From Mageeibacillus sp. UBA5770 (lineage in GTDB: Bacteria > Bacillota_A > Clostridia > Saccharofermentanales > Saccharofermentanaceae), in contig DIEQ01000019.1 of assembly GCA_002418705.1 (NCBI GenBank), forward strand, positions 24,535-44,359: a stretch of DNA of 19,825 nucleotides, in the 5' to 3' direction. The notes under the pieces were generated by a model that made no database searches, was not told the origin of the DNA, and saw only the letters and a list, made by a program, of their open reading frames with translations. Positions 16,487 to 19,825 of the stretch are shown piece by piece. Position 1 is the stretch's first letter. Every line of letters begins with the position of its first letter. The position numbers and the translations under genes are program-made.

Positions 16487-16515
16487 TATCCGGGGGAATA
16501 TCGTTTTTCCGGATA
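16487..16515 (+). other. Imperfect hairpin after the binding-protein gene
   Basis: TATCCGG (16487-16493) pairs with CCGGATA (16509-16515), and further G-U and A-U pairs extend the stem inward. It begins 4 nt after the stop. There is no T-run behind it, so it may protect the mRNA 3' end or terminate weakly rather than being a classic intrinsic terminator. Confidence 0.4.
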
Positions 16516-16592
16516 ACCTGATTCCCGAACGAAGATTGAGTGTTATTTCGAACAAAGAATGGATAAAATTACATGGTGTTTATGAGCCGAAC

Positions 16593-16601
16593 TGCTATAA
16601 T
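16593..16601 (+). promoter_or_regulatory. galT promoter, extended -10
   Basis: TGCTATAAT gives a perfect extended -10 (TATAAT at 16596-16601). Only a weak -35 (TGGTGT, 16574-16579, spacer 16) is present. The predicted start is near 16608, about 100 nt before the galT ATG. galT therefore appears to have its own promoter apart from the upstream galM-sensor run. Confidence 0.7.
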
Positions 16602-16606
16602 TATTT

Positions 16607-16620
16607 AGTGAAATTTCACT
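16607..16620. promoter_or_regulatory. Perfect 14-bp palindrome at the galT start site, probable operator
   Basis: AGTGAAATTTCACT is a perfect inverted repeat placed 5 bp after the -10 and covering the predicted transcription start. A dimeric repressor bound here would block initiation. The protein that binds is unknown. The GTGAAA half site is loosely similar to LacI/GalR-type operators but lacks their central CG. Confidence 0.6.
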
Positions 16621-16708
16621 TGGCGCATCTTGAAAAGAAGGATGCAGACAGAGGAATATAATCACGAAAGAGGAGCGAAGATATTTTGGGTGATGAAAGG
16701 GGAGCACA

Positions 16709-17692
16709 ATGTCAGAATTAAGGTATAATCCGATGCTTAACGATTGGATTATGATTGCATCAAACAGGCAGGGGAGACCTGCAATGCCAAAGGGGTGGTG
16801 TCCGTTTTGCCCCGGTTCCGGAAATGTTCCGGATGAAGGATACGATGTTTTTAAATATGATAATGATTTTCCGGTCATGACGCAGGAATTCTCTCAGCTG
16901 ACCGGTCACGAGGGTGAATTTTTCAAAGCGAAGCCAATGTATGGTAAATGCGAAGTTATCCTGTATCACCCGAATCATACAATAACACTTCCCGAACTTC
17001 CCAAAGCCCATATCCGCAAGCTTGTTGATTTGTGGACCAGCCGCTTCGAGGAACTCGCTGCGGATAAAGAGATTAAATATGTTCTCATTTTTGAGAACCG
17101 CGGTGCGGAAGCAGGCGTTACCATGCCGCACCCTCACGGACAGCTTTACGCCTTCAACTGGCTTCCTAAAAACATTGAGGCCGAGGTTGCCAACAGCAAA
17201 CTTCATTTTGAGAAGACGGGCCGGTGCCTTACCTGTGATCTGCTTGCGAATGAGCAGGATGATAAGGTACGCATGGTCATGGAAAACGACCATTTTGCAG
17301 TTTACGTGCCCTATTATACGGCGTATCCCTATGGCACCTATGTAGTAGCTAAAGAACATATCGGATGCCTCCCGGATTTCTCCTCCGAGCAAAAAGACGC
17401 CCTGGCTGATATTCTCAAGAGAATTACCGGTACATATGATACACTTTTCAACAAGCTGTTCCCGTACATGATGGTAATGCACCAGGTTCCCGTCAACACG
17501 GAAGATGCCGGTGAATATTATCACTTCCATATCGAATTCTATCCGCCTCTTCGTGCAGACGGCGTGCAGTATTTCCGCGCTTCCTGCGAAACAGGTGCCG
17601 GAGCCTACTGCAACGCAACACAGCCCGAAGATAAAGCGAAGGACCTGCGTGATGCATATGACAGGTTTCTGTCAAAAGGTGAGGTTGAATAA
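16709..17692 (+). CDS. galT: Galactose-1-phosphate uridylyltransferase
   Basis: Transfers UMP between UDP-glucose and galactose-1-phosphate, the central step of the Leloir pathway, through a uridylyl-histidine intermediate. The 327-residue protein has the HIT-superfamily active site HPHGQ (141-145, nucleophile His143) preceded by FENRGAEAGVTMP. It also has the metal-binding CPFC motif (31-34), a second Cys pair CLTC (173-176) and HFHIEFYPPLR (272-282). An AGGGGAG ribosome binding site precedes the ATG by about 5 nt. It has its own promoter with an operator-like palindrome and ends in a strong terminator, so it is transcribed alone. galK and galE are not in the window. The broader family includes enzymes acting on other hexose-1-phosphates, but galM nearby favours galactose. 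Confidence 0.93.
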   Translation: MSELRYNPMLNDWIMIASNRQGRPAMPKGWCPFCPGSGNVPDEGYDVFKYDNDFPVMTQEFSQLTGHEGEFFKAKPMYGKCEVILYHPNHTITLPELPKAHIRKLVDLWTSRFEELAADKEIKYVLIFENRGAEAGVTMPHPHGQLYAFNWLPKNIEAEVANSKLHFEKTGRCLTCDLLANEQDDKVRMVMENDHFAVYVPYYTAYPYGTYVVAKEHIGCLPDFSSEQKDALADILKRITGTYDTLFNKLFPYMMVMHQVPVNTEDAGEYYHFHIEFYPPLRADGVQYFRASCETGAGAYCNATQPEDKAKDLRDAYDRFLSKGEVE

Positions 17693-17767
17693 ACAAAATC
17701 CGCTCCCTGCTTTTGCTTTTTTTGCGTGAAAGCATGATCGTCAGGGCAGATCGAAACGCACCATGGC

Positions 17768-17812
17768 AAGAGACTGATACCTCGTGAAAATCACAGGGTG
17801 TCAGTCTCTTTT
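17768..17812 (+). terminator. Intrinsic terminator of galT
   Basis: AAGAGACTGATACC (17768-17781) pairs with GGTGTCAGTCTCTT (17797-17810) in a 14-bp stem with one G-U pair. The inner GTGA/TCAC pairs narrow the loop. A T-rich tail (TTTTCGTTTT) follows. It lies about 75 nt after the galT stop. Confidence 0.9.
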
Positions 17813-17852
17813 CGTTTTACATGTAATAAATCAAAACCTCCCACATCTGGCA

Positions 17853-17892
17853 CAAAAAGACAGCCGCCTTCTAAAAAGAGGACGGCTGTCTT
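17853..17892 (-). terminator. Intrinsic terminator of the lactate dehydrogenase gene
   Basis: AAGACAGCCG (17857-17866) pairs with CGGCTGTCTT (17883-17892), and inner pairs extend the stem towards an A-rich loop. Read on the minus strand, a T5 run follows the stem. It lies 28 nt beyond the ldh stop. Confidence 0.9.
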
Positions 17893-17920
17893 AAAATACT
17901 CAGTCAGGTGAATGAATGAA

Positions 17921-18874
17921 TTACAGATCCTTGACTTCGTTAAGGATGGCACGAACCTGCTCAGCAGATGCCTGCAGGAAACGCAGTTCCTGAGGATCCA
18001 GCTCGAGTTCGAGAACGCGCTCAACACCGTTGGCGCCAATTATGGTAGGAACGTTTGTTGCTACGTCTCTGATACCATACTGACCGTTCAGGACGCTTCC
18101 GACTGTACGGATTGTATTCTCGCCTTTAAGAACGGACTTGGCAATTGTAGAAACGGAGATTGCAATACCGTTAAAGGTAGAGCCCTTAAGCTTAATTACC
18201 TCAGCACCGGAATTACGTGTTCTCTCAGCGATCTCAATGCGGTCTGCCTGGGTGAAAGAAATACCTGTAGTCTTTGCATAATCATCAATGGAAAGACCGG
18301 CGATATTAGTAGCGCTCCATGCAGGAAGCTGGGAATCACCGTGTTCGCCGATGATATAGCCATGTACGTTGCGAACGTCAATTTCGAGCTTCTGTGAAAG
18401 AAGCGTACGGAATCTTGCGCTGTCAAGGACAGTACCGGAACCGAGGACACGGTTATGAGGAAGTCCTGACCATATAGTTACCATATAGGTAAGGATATCG
18501 CAGGGATTTGAAACGACAATAATATTGCCGCCTGTGTAGTGTTCCATGACGCTCTCTGTGATTTGTTTGCCGAGAAGAACATTCTTCTTTGCAAGATCGA
18601 GACGAGTCTCTCCTTGTTTGCGCGGGATACCAGCTGTAATGATGATCAGATCGCAATCCTTAACGTCGGAATAATCACCGGCATAAAGCTCCATCTGACC
18701 TAAGAAAGGAAGTCCGTGGCTGATGTCAAGACATTCGCCCTTTGCCTTATCCTGATTTACATCAATCAGAACAAGCTCTGTGCAAAGCTGCTGGATTGCC
18801 ATTGTAAAAGCAATCGTAGAACCTACTGCGCCTGCACCGATAATTGCAACTTTTGAACCAAATTTTTTGCCCAT
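17921..18874 (-). CDS. ldh: L-lactate dehydrogenase, fructose-1,6-bisphosphate type
   Basis: Reduces pyruvate to L-lactate with NADH at the end of fermentative glycolysis; cytoplasmic tetramer in the family. The 317 residues match the family length. Visible features are the NAD loop GAGAVGS (13-19), Asp38 for NADH preference (LIDVN), Arg91, Asn123 (VSNPCDILTY), Asp151 and Arg154 (DSARFR), catalytic His178 (GEHGDSQLP), and Thr233 (KGSTFNGIA). Arg156 and His171 match Arg173 and His188, the fructose-1,6-bisphosphate site of bacterial LDH. Arg85 stands where most LDHs have Gln102, a malate dehydrogenase-like residue. The ATG at 18874 is chosen because MGKKFGSKVAIIGAG is the normal start and GGGTGG precedes it. 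The open frame extends 36 residues upstream without family similarity. Confidence 0.92.
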   Translation of the reverse strand: MGKKFGSKVAIIGAGAVGSTIAFTMAIQQLCTELVLIDVNQDKAKGECLDISHGLPFLGQMELYAGDYSDVKDCDLIIITAGIPRKQGETRLDLAKKNVLLGKQITESVMEHYTGGNIIVVSNPCDILTYMVTIWSGLPHNRVLGSGTVLDSARFRTLLSQKLEIDVRNVHGYIIGEHGDSQLPAWSATNIAGLSIDDYAKTTGISFTQADRIEIAERTRNSGAEVIKLKGSTFNGIAISVSTIAKSVLKGENTIRTVGSVLNGQYGIRDVATNVPTIIGANGVERVLELELDPQELRFLQASAEQVRAILNEVKDL

Positions 18875-18890
18875 ATGTCCACCCACTCTC

Positions 18891-18925
18891 AAAAAATTGC
18901 CGCTGCCATTCACTTCAATTGCGGC
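18891..18925 (-). other. Terminator-like hairpin in the ldh leader
   Basis: On the minus strand GCCGC (18925-18921) can pair with GCGGC (18903-18899), with a further short ATT/AAT pairing inside, and a T6 run follows directly (18896-18891). It ends 17 nt before the start codon, inside a leader of about 136 nt. The stem is short, so a regulatory role is only a possibility. Confidence 0.3.
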
Positions 18926-19016
18926 TTTCGTCCTATAGTCAGCCTGCAATCGTTCTGTTGAATACACAGAAGAAGCGCTCATGCAGCCTGATGCCCGAAT
19001 TCAAAAGAATAAGTCC

Positions 19017-19046
19017 ATTATACCTTAGTCAGAATAAACTATTCAA
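19017..19046 (-). promoter_or_regulatory. ldh promoter
   Basis: On the minus strand TTGAAT (19046-19041) and TATAAT (19022-19017) are separated by 18 bp, a good vegetative promoter. Start of transcription near 19010 gives a leader of about 136 nt. No Rex-type (TTGTTAA-N4-TTAACAA) site was seen here. Confidence 0.82.
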
Positions 19047-19326
19047 GAAACCAGCAAAGCGTATTTTAACCCGAACAAGCCAGAATGGCAACAACTTCAG
19101 CATAAAAAGATGGTTCTTTAAAAAATTAGCATATAAACGTGTATAAAGTTATCGGAAAACGTGTTCGATCTACTATTCAGTGTAAAAATTATAATAATTC
19201 CGAGGCGCTGCAGAAGACTTGAAATGTGTTTTCGCTTCCCGGCCATTCAAGTAAAACCGCCTTTTCCGTGCAAAATGGAAAGCAAGCTACGCTGGGTGGG
19301 GTAATGTAATCCTTAGTTATATAAGT
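19047..19326. other. Noncoding spacer between the divergent ldh and rRNA transcripts
   Basis: About 280 bp of AT-rich sequence with no convincing gene, promoter or terminator. The only regular structure noted is an odd palindrome AATTATAATAATT (19187-19199) and short imperfect repeats. Open frames here are short and have no ribosome binding site. Confidence 0.6.
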
Positions 19327-19348
19327 TGTATATATATGCGCGTATATA
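19327..19348. other. 22-bp alternating pyrimidine-purine tract upstream of the rRNA promoters
   Basis: Every base from 19327 to 19348 alternates pyrimidine and purine: TA steps flank a GCGCG core at 19338-19342. The inner part is nearly self-complementary. It lies about 60-80 bp upstream of the first rRNA -35. It could melt, form a cruciform or adopt Z-DNA under negative supercoiling. Confidence 0.8.
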
Positions 19349-19352
19349 AAGG

Positions 19353-19404
19353 AAAAAATGCCGCTGAAAACACCCTGGAAAAAAGATAGAAAAAAATGAA
19401 AAAA
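19353..19404 (+). promoter_or_regulatory. A-tract array (UP-element-like) upstream of rRNA P1
   Basis: Five A-runs of 4-7 bases (19353-19358, 19367-19370, 19379-19384, 19390-19396, 19399-19404) are spaced at roughly one helical turn and end 4 bp before the P1 -35. Such phased A-tracts bend DNA and bind the RNA polymerase alpha C-terminal domain at strong rRNA promoters. Confidence 0.65.
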
Positions 19405-19408
19405 GAGG

Positions 19409-19437
19409 TTGCCAGAAAGGTCATTGTGAGATATACT
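19409..19437 (+). promoter_or_regulatory. rRNA operon promoter P1
   Basis: TTGCCA (19409-19414), 17-bp spacer, TATACT (19432-19437). Each hexamer matches consensus at five of six bases. The A-tract array upstream supports a strong promoter for the rRNA operon. Confidence 0.8.
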
Positions 19438-19483
19438 CTATGTCCGGTAAGCAAATAAGCGAGCCGGTTGAACCTAGACAGAA

Positions 19484-19499
19484 GGCCCTTACGGGGGCC
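19484..19499 (+). other. GC-rich hairpin between rRNA promoters P1 and P2
   Basis: GGCCC (19484-19488) pairs with GGGCC (19495-19499) over a 6-nt loop TTACGG. It would form in transcripts from P1 only. No T-run follows, so it is not an intrinsic terminator. Confidence 0.5.
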
Positions 19500-19522
19500 G
19501 CGGAACTCAGAAAAAATAACTG

Positions 19523-19551
19523 TTGACAAAGCTGAGTACCGATGTTACCAT
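19523..19551 (+). promoter_or_regulatory. rRNA operon promoter P2
   Basis: A perfect TTGACA (19523-19528), 17-bp spacer and TACCAT (19546-19551) with a TG extension (TGTTACCAT). An A6 run lies just upstream of the -35. The start would be near 19558. The weaker -10 with a perfect -35 is often seen at growth-rate-controlled rRNA promoters. Confidence 0.8.
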
Positions 19552-19557
19552 TATCAA

Positions 19558-19577
19558 GCGCTTCACGAGAGAGGCGC
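19558..19577 (+). other. Hairpin at the 5' end of the P2 rRNA leader
   Basis: GCGCTTC (19558-19564) pairs with GAGGCGC (19571-19577) with one G-U pair over the loop ACGAGA. It would be the first structure made by RNA from P2. The following segment CCTTGAAAATTGAATAG resembles conserved Firmicute rRNA leader and spacer sequence associated with antitermination or processing. Confidence 0.45.
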
Positions 19578-19669
19578 ATCGGACCTTGAAAATTGAATAG
19601 AAGAGAAAGACAAAAACGGACCCTAAGTTCAATTCAGAAAATGAGTTGATAAAAGTAAAAAGTAAACAA

Positions 19670-19825
<156 letters not shown>

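Noticed and set aside
16760..17530. 256-codon open frame on the minus strand opposite galT
   Set aside because: galT is conserved throughout this stretch; the antisense frame has no motifs and no ribosome binding site.
18875..18982. 36-residue N-terminal extension of lactate dehydrogenase
   Set aside because: Family alignment starts at MGKKFGSKVAIIGAG, and the extension lies in the predicted leader with no ribosome binding site of its own.
19628..19646. CodY-box-like sequence AATTCAGAAAAT in the rRNA leader
   Set aside because: It departs from the consensus by missing bases in the first half and lies inside the transcribed leader.

Overview
The window looks like a chromosomal segment of a Clostridia-class Firmicute (Bacillota). 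The best clue is the 5' end of a 16S rRNA gene at the right edge. Its opening (GCGTGCTTAACACATGCAAG, then CGAACGAAGCA) is typical of Lachnospiraceae (Clostridium cluster XIVa). Low-GC Gram-positive traits agree with this: strong AGGAGG-type ribosome binding sites, extended -10 promoters, a YesN/YesM-type two-component pair, a lipoprotein sugar-binding protein and an FBP-type L-lactate dehydrogenase. The family assignment is an inference from about 135 nt of 16S. No mobile element, CRISPR array or tRNA was recognised.

Layout. (1) 1-3646, + strand: a translationally coupled run of mnmG (5' end outside the window), rsmG with an unusual basic N-terminal tail, and an AEC-family permease, closed by a bidirectional terminator. 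(2) 3749-6651, - strand: an ECF sigma factor gene overlapping by one base a gene for a single-pass membrane protein with a large extracellular beta-propeller, a likely signalling pair. (3) 6855-9649, + strand: gyrA with its own extended -10 promoter, a 22-bp alternating pyrimidine-purine tract across its -35 region, and a strong 3' hairpin. (4) 9677-16483, + strand: a D-Ala-D-Ala carboxypeptidase, aldose 1-epimerase (galM), an AraC-type response regulator, its histidine kinase and a sugar-binding lipoprotein, closely spaced or overlapping. (5) 16593-17812, + strand: galT with its own promoter, a perfect 14-bp palindrome at the predicted transcription start and a strong terminator. (6) 17853-19046, - strand: L-lactate dehydrogenase with terminator, leader and promoter. 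(7) 19327-19825, + strand: ribosomal RNA promoter region with tandem promoters, A-tracts and leader hairpins, then the start of 16S rRNA.

How the genes work together. mnmG and rsmG serve translation (tRNA wobble-uridine modification and 16S methylation). gyrA and the rRNA operon are linked through DNA supercoiling, and both carry CG-containing alternating tracts near their promoters. galM and galT are two steps of the Leloir galactose pathway. They flank a kinase, regulator and lipoprotein set that resembles sensors in which an extracytoplasmic sugar-binding lipoprotein presents its ligand to a dCache kinase. No ABC permease or galK is visible. Lactate dehydrogenase would dispose of reducing equivalents from the resulting glycolytic flux.
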